This document shows, in pieces, positions 1-5,530 of a stretch of 10,154 nucleotides of DNA (position 1 is its first letter; every line of letters starts with the position of its first letter). The DNA is taken from the NCBI GenBank assembly GCA_035294565.1, contig DATGKR010000028.1:1-10154 (forward strand). The letters are read 5' to 3'. Position numbers and translations under genes: made by a program. The notes below the pieces were generated by a model. It worked only from the letters and a program-made list of their open reading frames with translations. It was not told the DNA's origin and made no database searches. The stretch comes from DATGKR01 sp035294565. Lineage in GTDB: Bacteria > Actinomycetota > Acidimicrobiia > Acidimicrobiales > Palsa-688.

Positions 1-60
1 CGAGACCGGTTAGCTGGGGCTGCGCCTGAGCCACCGAAAAATCATTAGCCAAGCTACGAA

Positions 61-136
61 TCCCGAGTTAGTAACCGTATAGCGCTATCAAGTCGTATCT
101 CGTTCACAACTCGGGAGCATTAGTTCGGATAACTAA
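61..136. other. AT-richer patch with three small inverted repeats
   Basis: This stretch is visibly richer in A/T than the rest of the window. It holds three perfect inverted repeats: TCCCGAGTT at 61-69 with AACTCGGGA at 108-116 (9-bp arms, 38-nt loop); the palindrome ATAGCGCTAT at 79-88 nested inside that loop; and TTAGTT/AACTAA at 120-125 and 131-136 (5-nt loop). I see no coding signal in 1-136. The nested symmetry would fit a regulator or recombinase binding site or a structured transcript end, but nothing adjacent identifies which. The symmetry is seen directly; any function is inference. Confidence 0.4.
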
Positions 137-235
137 CCACACAGAGGGCTCTTCGACCACAAAGAGGGCTCCTCCACCACAAAGAGGGGCTCCTCCACCA
201 CAAAAGAGGGGCTCTTCGACGACAGAGGCTCGTCA
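137..235. repeat. Short tandem repeat array, 20-22 bp units
   Basis: Four head-to-tail copies of a unit close to CCACAAAGAGGGGCTCCTCCA lie at 137-156, 157-176, 177-197 and 198-219, followed by a decayed partial copy at 220-235. The units are 20, 20, 21 and 22 bp long, growing by one base through expansion of the A and G runs. Because unit length changes by one base at a time, no reading frame is kept across the array. It is therefore probably non-coding, although on the minus strand it gives peptide-like repeats (WWRSP). Unit boundaries were read by eye. Confidence 0.75.
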
Positions 236-374
236 GCCACCGCGACGGCGGACCTGCCCCTCGAGCGTTGCGCCTCGCGGCCAGGTGAGCAGCCCCGGCA
301 CTCAGCGGTTTCAGCACCCCGCTCCCTCGCTCGCCTCGGGCTCGTCCCGACGGTGAACGCCTCCGGCACGCGGT
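236..374. other. Intergenic stretch, no gene recognised
   Basis: This is GC-rich DNA between the tandem array and the transporter remnant. Open frames exist on both strands, but none has a recognisable domain, ribosome binding site or motif. It may be degraded sequence belonging to the first half of the transporter whose C-terminal remnant follows, but I could not recognise any part of it. Confidence 0.4.
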
Positions 375-608
375 GGCGCCCTGACCGCGTTCGCCGGCAT
401 CTTCGTCGCCGAGTGGGAGACCTCACGCCGACCTCGCCGCCAAGTACCGCTCTCGGGCGTCGGGGCTATCGGATCGCTGGCCGTCCTCTGGGCGGTCGGC
501 ATGGGGCAGCGCCTTCTCGCGCACCTGGACGTGTCGACGCTCAGCAAGGTGTCCGCCGTCGTCCTCGCCGGTCTCGCCGCCTACATCGCCTGGACAGCCG
601 CCTCGTGA
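375..608 (+). pseudogene. Degraded C-terminal half of a TMEM165/GDT1-family cation transporter
   Basis: Three frames must be joined to read this remnant. Frame 1 (375-416) reads GALTAFAGIFVAEW. Then a one-base slip (419-427) gives GDLT when one G is restored, so the family signature E-x-G-D-x-T (here EWGDLT) is visible but broken. Another frame (427-453) reads ADLAAKYRS. A third (459-608) reads VGAIGSLAVLWAVGMGQRLL and continues to AYIAWTAAS and a TGA stop. Intact GDT1/UPF0016 proteins are polytopic membrane proteins implicated in Mn2+/Ca2+ transport, with two such E-x-G-D motifs in duplicated halves; only the second half is seen here. At least three small deletions are implied, which points to real decay more than to a single read error. 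No start codon or upstream half is recognisable. The stop lies 57 bases before the aldehyde dehydrogenase start. Confidence 0.65.
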
Positions 609-624
609 GGCAGCCCCCAGCCGG

Positions 625-658
625 TAGGCTCCGAAAAAGGACAACGAGGCAGAAAGGA
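625..658 (+). promoter_or_regulatory. Possible promoter -10 and Shine-Dalgarno of the aldehyde dehydrogenase operon
   Basis: TAGGCT at 625-630 fits the actinobacterial TAnnnT -10 pattern and would start a transcript near 637. AAAGGA at 653-658 sits 7 bases before the ATG at 666 and is a normal Shine-Dalgarno, which supports that start over the in-frame ATG at 681. No clear -35 is seen. The ribosome binding site is well supported; the promoter is tentative. Confidence 0.4.
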
Positions 659-665
659 ATCTGCG

Positions 666-2072
666 ATGAGCGGCTTCGCCATGACCGTCGACGGCCAGGC
701 CGTCGCTGGCGAGAAGACGTTCGGGGTCGTCAACCCCGCGACCGGCGAGGTCTTCGAGCAGGCGCCGGAGTGCTCGAAGCAGCAGCTCGACCAGGCGATG
801 GAGGCCGCCCACAGGGCCTACCGGGACTGGAAGTCGGACCTCGACTTCCGCCGGTCGGCGCTCGCCAAAGCCGCCGACCTCCTCTTCGGCGCGGGGGCCG
901 AGCTGGCACCGGTACTGACCGCCGAGCAGGGAAAGCCGCTCGGCGACGCCAACGTCGAGGTGCTGGGGGCCGGGGTGTGGTTCAAGTACTTCGCCGAGCT
1001 CGACCTACCCCGCGAGGTAATCCAGGACGACGACAACGCCTTCGTCGAGGTCGCCAGGCGCCCGCTCGGCGTCGTGGCCGCCATCACGCCGTGGAACTTC
1101 CCGTTGGTCCTCGCCTCCTGGAAGATCGCGCCCGCCCTTCTGGCCGGGAACACCGTTGTCCTCAAGCCCTCCCCCTACACCCCGCTCAGCACCCTGAAGC
1201 TGGGCGAGCTGCTCTCGTCGGTGCTCCCCGCCGGCGTCCTGAACGTGGTCAGCGGCGGCGACGAGCTCGGCGCCTGGATGACCTCGCACCCCGTCCCCCG
1301 CAAGATCTCCTTCACCGGTTCGGTGGCGACTGGCAAGAAAGTGGCAGCGTCAGCTGCGCCGGACCTCAAGCGGGTCACCCTGGAGCTCGGCGGCAACGAC
1401 CCCGCGGTGGTGCTCGACGACGTGGATCCCGCGGCGATCGCCGGCAAGCTCTTCTGGGGGGCCTTCCAGAACAACGGTCAGGTTTGCTCGGCCATAAAGC
1501 GTGTCTACGTCCCCGAGCGCCTCTACGACGAGATGGTCGAGGCCCTCGCCAACGAGGCGCGCTCGGCCAAAGTGGGACCCGGCGACGAGGAAGGCGTCCA
1601 GCTGGGGCCGATCAACAACAAGCCGCAGTTCGACCGCGTTCAGGAACTGGTGTCGGAAGCCGTTTCGGCGGGTGCCAAGGCGGCGGCCGGCGGCAAGCCG
1701 ATGGACCGGCCCGGCTACTTCTTCGAGCCGACCATCCTCGCCGGGGTCAGCAACGACGCCCGCATCGTCGAGGAGGAGCAGTTCGGCCCGGCACTGCCCG
1801 TGGTCGCCTACCGCGACCTCGACGAGGCGATCGAACGGGCCAACGCCACCCACTTCGGCCTTTCCGGCTCGGTGTGGGGATCGGATCCAGATAGGGCCGC
1901 CGAGGTTGCCGGCCGGCTAGAATGTGGCACCGCCTGGGTCAACACCCACCTGGCGCTGCAACCCAACCAGCCTTTCGGCGGCTTCAAGTGGAGCGGGATC
2001 GGCGTCGAGAACGGCCCATGGGGGTATTACGCCTTCACCGACATCCAGGTGATCCACAGGTCGAAGGCATGA
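666..2072 (+). CDS. NAD(P)-dependent aldehyde dehydrogenase (AldA-like)
   Basis: This protein oxidises an aldehyde to the carboxylic acid using NAD(P)+; it is soluble and probably cytoplasmic. Its 468 residues are a normal length for the ALDH superfamily. Visible motifs in order are: TPWNFP at 141-146, with Asn144 stabilising the oxyanion; VVLKPSP, with coenzyme-binding Lys167; the FTGS turn at 216-219 of the nucleotide fold; LELGGN, with general-base Glu240; GQVC, with the catalytic nucleophile Cys274; and EEQFGP, with Glu371. All key residues are present, so the enzyme should be active. The overall sequence resembles the Streptomyces AldA-like ALDH subgroup as I remember it. The substrate cannot be read from sequence: succinate semialdehyde and other medium aldehydes are alternatives. 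The start is ATG 666, with AAAGGA 7 bases upstream. The stop overlaps the start of the F420-type oxidoreductase (ATGA), so the two genes are almost certainly co-transcribed and translationally coupled. Confidence 0.93.
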   Translation: MSGFAMTVDGQAVAGEKTFGVVNPATGEVFEQAPECSKQQLDQAMEAAHRAYRDWKSDLDFRRSALAKAADLLFGAGAELAPVLTAEQGKPLGDANVEVLGAGVWFKYFAELDLPREVIQDDDNAFVEVARRPLGVVAAITPWNFPLVLASWKIAPALLAGNTVVLKPSPYTPLSTLKLGELLSSVLPAGVLNVVSGGDELGAWMTSHPVPRKISFTGSVATGKKVAASAAPDLKRVTLELGGNDPAVVLDDVDPAAIAGKLFWGAFQNNGQVCSAIKRVYVPERLYDEMVEALANEARSAKVGPGDEEGVQLGPINNKPQFDRVQELVSEAVSAGAKAAAGGKPMDRPGYFFEPTILAGVSNDARIVEEEQFGPALPVVAYRDLDEAIERANATHFGLSGSVWGSDPDRAAEVAGRLECGTAWVNTHLALQPNQPFGGFKWSGIGVENGPWGYYAFTDIQVIHRSKA

Positions 2073-2482
2073 GCGACGTCAACGACTGGAACGCGCGCAT
2101 CATCGAGGAATTCCGGACAAACGGCGGCCGCGTCGGCGGCCAGTTCGAGGGCGCACCTCTGCTCCTCCTGCACACGATCGGGGCCCGCAGCGGCAAGGAG
2201 CGGGTCAATCCTATGATGTACCTCGACTTGGACGGCGGCCGTTACGTGTTCGCATCCAAGGCCGGCGCCGATAGAAATCCCGACTGGTACCACAACCTTC
2301 TGGCCCACCCCGACGTCACGGTCGAGGTGGGCAGCGATACCTACCGGGCGCACGCGACCCCAGTCACCGGCGAGGAACGGGACCGCATCTACGCAGAGCA
2401 GGTCCGTCGCTACCCAGGTTTCGGCGAGTACCAGCAGAAGACGAAGCGCGTCATCCCCGTCATCTGCCTCACCCCGCTATAG
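2069..2482 (+). CDS. Deazaflavin (F420)-dependent nitroreductase family protein
   Basis: This 137-residue protein belongs to the Ddn-like split beta-barrel family, whose members use the deazaflavin F420 (some use flavins or haem) to reduce quinones, nitro compounds or other electrophiles. Family blocks are: LLLLHTIGARSGKERVNPMM (31-50), with the R-S-G-K segment contacting cofactor phosphates; ASKAGADRNPDWYHNLLAHP (62-81); and a C-terminal YQQKTKRVIPVICLTP (121-136). It lacks the N-terminal extension of Mycobacterium tuberculosis Ddn, as many short family members do. The start is ATG 2069, overlapping the aldehyde dehydrogenase TGA by 4 bases. A longer open frame runs further upstream, but that part is a shadow of the dehydrogenase. 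There is no strong Shine-Dalgarno of its own, so coupling to the upstream gene is likely. The operon suggests redox detoxification or catabolism, but no substrate is indicated. It ends tail-to-tail with the LigD gene, with the two stop codons adjacent. Confidence 0.88.
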   Translation: MSDVNDWNARIIEEFRTNGGRVGGQFEGAPLLLLHTIGARSGKERVNPMMYLDLDGGRYVFASKAGADRNPDWYHNLLAHPDVTVEVGSDTYRAHATPVTGEERDRIYAEQVRRYPGFGEYQQKTKRVIPVICLTPL

Positions 2483-3556
2483 CTCGGGCAGCCGCTGGGC
2501 GCGCCCACTCAGGCCGGCGAAGAGGTCACCGACCTCGGCCAGGCGCGTCGGCATCGTTGCCACCGTCCACGCGTCGCTGCGCAGGGAGGGATCGTCCAGC
2601 TCCTCCCAGCGGATCGGAGCCGAGACCGGAGCCCCCGGCGCCGGCCGGGTGCTGTAGGGGGCGACGAGCGTCTTGTTGCGGGCGTTTTGCGTGTAGTCGA
2701 GGCGGGCCTTGCCGCCGCGAGCTTCCTTGTGCCAGGTCCAGCTGACGAGATCTGGCACCGTGGCGCCAACAGCACGAGAGAGCTTCTCGACCCACGCACT
2801 GGTCTCGGAGAAGGTGTACCCCGGCGCTACCGGGATCCAGATGTGGATCCCCCGCTGGCCGGACACCTTGGGGGCGGCCGCCACGCGCAGGTGAGCGAGA
2901 CCGTCCCTGAAGAGTCTGGCCAAGAGCAGGACCTCTTCGGGCGACGTAGCCGGCCCAGGGTCGATGTCGACGAGCGCCCAGGTGGGCTCGTCTACGTCGG
3001 GGATCCTCGACGTCCATGCGTGCAGTTCCACGGCAGCGTAGTTCGCCATCCAGGCGAGGGCTGGGACGCTGTCGACGACGAAGTGGTCCTCCCAGCGGGT
3101 GATCCACTCGGGGGCGTAGGAGGGCGGCTGGTTGTGCCAGAACCCAGGCCGGTCCACCCCGTCGGGGAACCGGTGCAGGTTGACGGGCCGGCCGACCAGA
3201 TGCGGGAGCATGACGGGTGCGACCGTGGCGTAGTAACGAACAAGGTCACGCTTGGTGACAGAAGGTCGGTCCTTTTTCCCGGGGAAGATCTCCTTGTCGA
3301 GGTTCGTCAACTTCAACGGCCGACCCTGCAGCAGCCAAGTCCCGCTCTCCCCCATACGGCCGAGCGCCTCCAGCTCGTCAGGCGTCGGCGGGTCCCATCC
3401 CACGCGCACCTCGGCCTCGGACGCCGGGCGGTCGCCGTGCCACACAGATGACGGCGATAGTGCCACTTCCTCGTTGGTCCGGCCTGTCTTCACCGAGCGG
3501 GGATGGTCGCCGGGCCTCCACCCCGCCACGGCTTCGGCGTCGTGCTTGTGGAGCAT
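2477..3556 (-). CDS. ligD: LigD polymerase (primase-polymerase) domain, downstream part of a frameshifted LigD
   Basis: This is the polymerase domain of bacterial NHEJ LigD (archaeo-eukaryotic primase superfamily), which adds nucleotides, often ribonucleotides, at broken DNA ends. From ATG 3556 the frame gives 359 residues. A linker with a typical LigD sequence (HKHDAEAVAGW, HPRSVKTGRT) comes first. The Pol domain starts about residue 75 (TWLLQGRPLKLTNLDKEIFPG). Visible catalytic features are DID at 197-199 (two metal-binding Asp), SGQRGIH at 232-238, and LDYTQNARNKT with Asp287 as the probable third metal ligand. The protein ends without a ligase domain. ATG 3556 has no Shine-Dalgarno and lies inside the conserved linker (upstream codons in this frame read RDQWL), so it is probably not a true start. 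The natural gene should begin at 4014 as one protein of about 512 residues. No Ku or ATP-dependent ligase gene is in the window, so the ligase partner would have to be encoded elsewhere. Confidence 0.85.
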   Translation of the reverse strand: MLHKHDAEAVAGWRPGDHPRSVKTGRTNEEVALSPSSVWHGDRPASEAEVRVGWDPPTPDELEALGRMGESGTWLLQGRPLKLTNLDKEIFPGKKDRPSVTKRDLVRYYATVAPVMLPHLVGRPVNLHRFPDGVDRPGFWHNQPPSYAPEWITRWEDHFVVDSVPALAWMANYAAVELHAWTSRIPDVDEPTWALVDIDPGPATSPEEVLLLARLFRDGLAHLRVAAAPKVSGQRGIHIWIPVAPGYTFSETSAWVEKLSRAVGATVPDLVSWTWHKEARGGKARLDYTQNARNKTLVAPYSTRPAPGAPVSAPIRWEELDDPSLRSDAWTVATMPTRLAEVGDLFAGLSGRAQRLPEL

Positions 3557-4014
3557 GAGCCACTGGTCCCGCCCCCCTGCCGGCGGGTCCGAACAAGGAC
3601 GAAGCGGCCGCGCAGCTTCTCGCCGAACAGGTCGAAGTGCAGCTCGCCACCCTCTATGGCAGCCGCAGGGTCACCCGTGCGCGCCGGGCGCCACGTTCCC
3701 CTGTCCCACACGATCACGTCGCCGCCGCCGTACTGGCCGGCGGGGATCACCCCCTCGAAATCCAGGTACTCGATGGGATGGTCCTCGACTCGCACCGCCA
3801 GGGCCTTCACCGAAGGGTCGAGCGTCGGGCCCTTGGGCATCGCCCAGCTGACCAGCACCCCTCCCACCTCCAGTCGGAAGTCGTAGTGGTCCCGGCGGGC
3901 ACGGTGGTGCTGGACGACGAAGCGCGGCTCCCCCGAGCCGCTGACAGGCGCTGCCCCGGCCGGCTCCGGAGTGCTGTAGAAGTCACGCTTGGACCGGTAG
4001 TCGGCTAGGCCCAC
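3490..4014 (-). CDS. ligD: LigD 3'-phosphoesterase (PE) domain, upstream part of a frameshifted LigD
   Basis: This is the PE domain of NHEJ LigD, a metal-dependent enzyme that trims 3'-phosphates and 3'-ribonucleotides to leave a clean 3'-OH. Residues corresponding to the Pseudomonas LigD PE active site as I recall it (His42, His48, Asp50, Arg52, Lys66, His84, Tyr88) are all present with identical spacing: His37, His43, Asp45, Arg47, Lys61, His79 and Tyr83. The core runs from about RFVVQHH (31) to GRFVLVRTRRQGG (through about 145). The last roughly 28 residues, after the G-run, are out-of-frame sequence (TSGSCSTSTT...), because the true continuation (DQWLMLHKHD) is in the next frame. The start is GTG 4014. 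No other start codon lies in frame just upstream; an ATG at 4021 is out of frame. A -10-like TAGAAC lies 7 bases before the GTG, suggesting a leaderless transcript. The gene is divergent from the MFS transporter. Confidence 0.85.
   Translation of the reverse strand: MGLADYRSKRDFYSTPEPAGAAPVSGSGEPRFVVQHHRARRDHYDFRLEVGGVLVSWAMPKGPTLDPSVKALAVRVEDHPIEYLDFEGVIPAGQYGGGDVIVWDRGTWRPARTGDPAAAIEGGELHFDLFGEKLRGRFVLVRTRRQGGGTSGSCSTSTTPKPWRGGGPATIPAR
3562..3577 (-). other. Frameshift site in the LigD gene at a G-run
   Basis: On the coding strand the PE frame reads R-R-Q-G-G at a run of six G, then C, then three G, and loses homology at that point. The other frame reads R-D-Q-W-L-M-L-H-K-H-D, the family-typical continuation. 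Adding one G to either G-run joins the two frames exactly, giving RRQGGGDQWLMLHKHD and a continuous 512-residue protein from 4014 to 2477. A homopolymer in GC-rich DNA is a classic position for a sequencing or assembly indel, so error and true mutation are both possible; slippage during transcription or translation is a weaker third possibility. Confidence 0.85.
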
Positions 4015-4021
4015 GGGCCAT

Positions 4022-4027
4022 GTTCTA
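4022..4027 (-). promoter_or_regulatory. Possible -10 element for a leaderless LigD transcript
   Basis: Reading the minus strand, TAGAAC (4 of 6 matches to TATAAT) ends 7 bases before the GTG start at 4014, where a transcript would begin at or near the start codon. No Shine-Dalgarno precedes that GTG. No good -35 is recognised. Three other genes here show the same geometry, which raises plausibility. Confidence 0.35.
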
Positions 4028-4154
4028 CCCGCCCGGCGAGGAGGGGGGCGGATCGGGCTGCACCACCGACACCGTTGTCGAAACTGCAGCCCGACCGCCC
4101 GAGGGGGTTACCAGCAGTATCGGACAGGCCGCCGGCAACCTGAAGCGCCTGCGC

Positions 4155-4160
4155 CATACT
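4155..4160 (+). promoter_or_regulatory. Possible -10 element for a leaderless MFS transcript
   Basis: CATACT (4 of 6 matches to TATAAT) ends 6 bases before the ATG at 4167, so transcription would begin at the start codon itself. No Shine-Dalgarno precedes the ATG, and no convincing -35 is visible. Confidence 0.35.
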
Positions 4161-4166
4161 GGCCCG

Positions 4167-5363
4167 ATGACCTTGGCGAGCCAGGAAATTCCGGAGCGGA
4201 CCGAGACGGGGCTCAGCCGGCGCCTGGTCCTGCTCATGGCGGCGTGTACCGGCCTATCGGTGGCGAGCAACTACTACGCCCAGCCGCTGCTGGCAGCCAT
4301 CCGGCGTTCGCTGCACATGTCGACGGGGACGGCCGGCCTGGTCGTCTCGTTGACCCAGGTCGGGTACGTCCTCGGCCTCGTCCTCCTGGTGCCTCTCGGG
4401 GACCTGCTCTCGAGACGGCGGCTGATCCCGCTCATGGTGGCCGGCGTCGCCGCCAGCCTGGCGCTGGTCGCCGGCTCGCCGTCGGCTGTGGTGCTGCTGG
4501 TCGCGTCCGTGGTCGTCGGGTCGCTGTCGGTTGCAGCCCAGATCACTGTCGCCTTCTCCGCGTCACTGGCCTCTGATGCCAGTCGCGGCCGGGTGGTGGG
4601 GACAGTGATGAGCGGCCTGCTCCTGGGAATCCTCCTGGCCCGAACCGCCGCCGGCTACATCGCCGAGGCTGGAGGCTGGCGTGCGCCGTTCGCCGCTGCA
4701 GCCGCGGTGATGATCGTGTTGTCGATCGTGCTGTCGAAACAGCTCCCCACGGACCGCCCAGCGCAGTCGAGCGGGTACCTGCGGACCATAGCGTCGGTTC
4801 CCCGGCTGCTTCGCGAGGAGCCGATCATCCGCACCCGGGCCCTGTATGGGGCTGCCGCCTTCGGCGCCTTCAGCGCGCTCTGGACTCCGCTCGCTTTCTT
4901 GTTGTCGGGTCCGCCGTACAGGTACGCGACCAGCACGATCGGGCTGTTCGGGTTGTTCGGCGTGGTCGGCGCCGCCACCGCCTCGTTCGCCGGAAGGCTG
5001 GCCGACCGGGGCAGGGCGCCGCTCATGACCGCGGTCACCTCGCTTGTGCTGCTCGGGGCCTGGGCGCCGATCGCGCTCGGACGCCACTCCCTGTGGGCTT
5101 TGATCGTCGGGGTGATCGTGGTCGACTTCGCCGCGCAGGGGCTACACATCACCAACCAGAGCCAGATCTACAAGCTGCGGCCGGAGGCCCGCAGCCGCAT
5201 CACCTCCGCCTACATGTCGGTGTACTTCGTTGGCGGCGTGGCCGGGTCGGTCGCCTCCGCCGCGGCGTACTCAGCGGCCGGCTGGGAGGCTGTCTCGCTG
5301 GTCGGAGCGGCGTTCGGCGTGGCCGCCGTCGGGCTGCTCGCCATCTACCGCGGCTCGCGCTGA
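4167..5363 (+). CDS. Major facilitator superfamily (MFS) transporter, probable exporter
   Basis: This is an inner-membrane secondary transporter of 398 residues with about twelve hydrophobic segments, the normal size for drug/H+ antiporter-type MFS proteins. A short polar N-terminus (residues 1-18) leads into TM1. NYYAQPLL (35-42) and the loop 2-3 motif PLGDLLSRRRL (about 76-86), a form of MFS motif A (G-x-L-x-D-R-x-G-R-R), are typical of one DHA1-like subgroup. A weaker repeat of that motif, FAGRLADRGRAP, occurs in the second half, as expected from the duplicated six-helix fold. The substrate is unknown. I chose ATG 4167 because membrane-protein sequence begins just after it; an ATG at 4020 would add a polar, unrelated 49 residues. 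No regulator gene is adjacent. A GC-rich repeat region follows its stop directly. Confidence 0.88.
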   Translation: MTLASQEIPERTETGLSRRLVLLMAACTGLSVASNYYAQPLLAAIRRSLHMSTGTAGLVVSLTQVGYVLGLVLLVPLGDLLSRRRLIPLMVAGVAASLALVAGSPSAVVLLVASVVVGSLSVAAQITVAFSASLASDASRGRVVGTVMSGLLLGILLARTAAGYIAEAGGWRAPFAAAAAVMIVLSIVLSKQLPTDRPAQSSGYLRTIASVPRLLREEPIIRTRALYGAAAFGAFSALWTPLAFLLSGPPYRYATSTIGLFGLFGVVGAATASFAGRLADRGRAPLMTAVTSLVLLGAWAPIALGRHSLWALIVGVIVVDFAAQGLHITNQSQIYKLRPEARSRITSAYMSVYFVGGVAGSVASAAAYSAAGWEAVSLVGAAFGVAAVGLLAIYRGSR

Positions 5364-5364
5364 T

Positions 5365-5384
5365 CCGCCGCCGGCCGGCGGCGG
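5365..5384. terminator. Perfect 20-bp GC palindrome after the MFS gene, possible terminator
   Basis: A perfect palindrome of only G and C (core GCCGCCGGCCGGCGGC at 5367-5382) begins one base after the transporter stop codon. In RNA it could form a strong hairpin but there is no following U-tract, so it would be an atypical terminator if it is one. It lies at the left edge of the GC-rich direct repeats. Confidence 0.35.
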
Positions 5385-5511
5385 CGCTGGGGGGCGCCAG
5401 GGGCTCGGCACCGGCGGCGGAGCTGGGGGGGCGGCGGCGGCTCGTGTCGGGCGCCGGGGGGCGGCGACCGGCGGCGGAGCTGTGGGGGCGGCGGCTCGGG
5501 TCGGGCGCCGG
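5374..5511. repeat. GC-rich imperfect direct repeat, about 57-bp period
   Basis: Two long copies, 5410-5456 and 5467-5511, share the pattern ACCGGCGGCGGAGCTG, then a G-run, GCGGCGGCTCG, and TCGGGCGCCGG, with a few differences. A partial earlier copy (GCCGGCGGCGGCGCTGGGGGGCG) starts at 5374. The block fills nearly the whole gap between the MFS gene and the dCTP deaminase. The long G-runs on one strand are prone to slippage and could form G-quadruplexes. Frames across it give low-complexity peptides and no recognisable protein. Confidence 0.65.
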
Positions 5512-5518
5512 CGGGGCA

Positions 5519-5524
5519 TAGAGT
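5519..5524 (+). promoter_or_regulatory. Possible -10 element for a leaderless dCTP deaminase transcript
   Basis: TAGAGT fits the TAnnnT -10 pattern and ends 6 bases before the GTG at 5531, the same spacing as at the MFS gene. A strong AGGAGG lies at 5535-5540, inside the frame, only 2 bases before a second in-frame GTG at 5543, too close for normal use. This favours GTG 5531 as a leaderless start. No -35 is apparent. Confidence 0.4.
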
Positions 5525-5530
5525 GTCGCG

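Larger units (their letters stand above)
4015..4166. other. Divergent intergenic region between LigD and the MFS gene
   Basis: This is the only spacer between two divergent starts, so both promoters should lie here. It contains an inverted repeat CGACA-CCGT-TGTCG at 4067-4080 that could be a small operator, and -10-like hexamers next to each start. A coding frame open across it (from an ATG at 4020 into the transporter) would add about 49 residues without any membrane segment or family similarity, so it is treated as non-coding. Confidence 0.45.

Noticed and set aside
137..235. CRISPR array
   Set aside because: The units are contiguous without spacers and vary in length, and no cas genes are present. 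The array at 8980-9117 was also considered; its two gaps are only 14 and 17 bases, and the units are nested palindromes.
353..1894. Long plus-strand open frame overlapping the aldehyde dehydrogenase
   Set aside because: Its Arg/Pro-rich protein is a shadow of the dehydrogenase in another frame, a usual result of high-GC coding DNA. It contains no domain motifs.
3490..3556. Programmed frameshift or genuine separate genes for PE and Pol
   Set aside because: The overlap lacks a Shine-Dalgarno for ATG 3556, which lies inside a conserved linker, and no stimulatory structure was recognised; a one-base indel is the simpler explanation.
4020..4166. Upstream ATG extending the MFS protein by 49 residues
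   Set aside because: The extension is polar, has no ribosome binding site, and occupies the only room for two divergent promoters.
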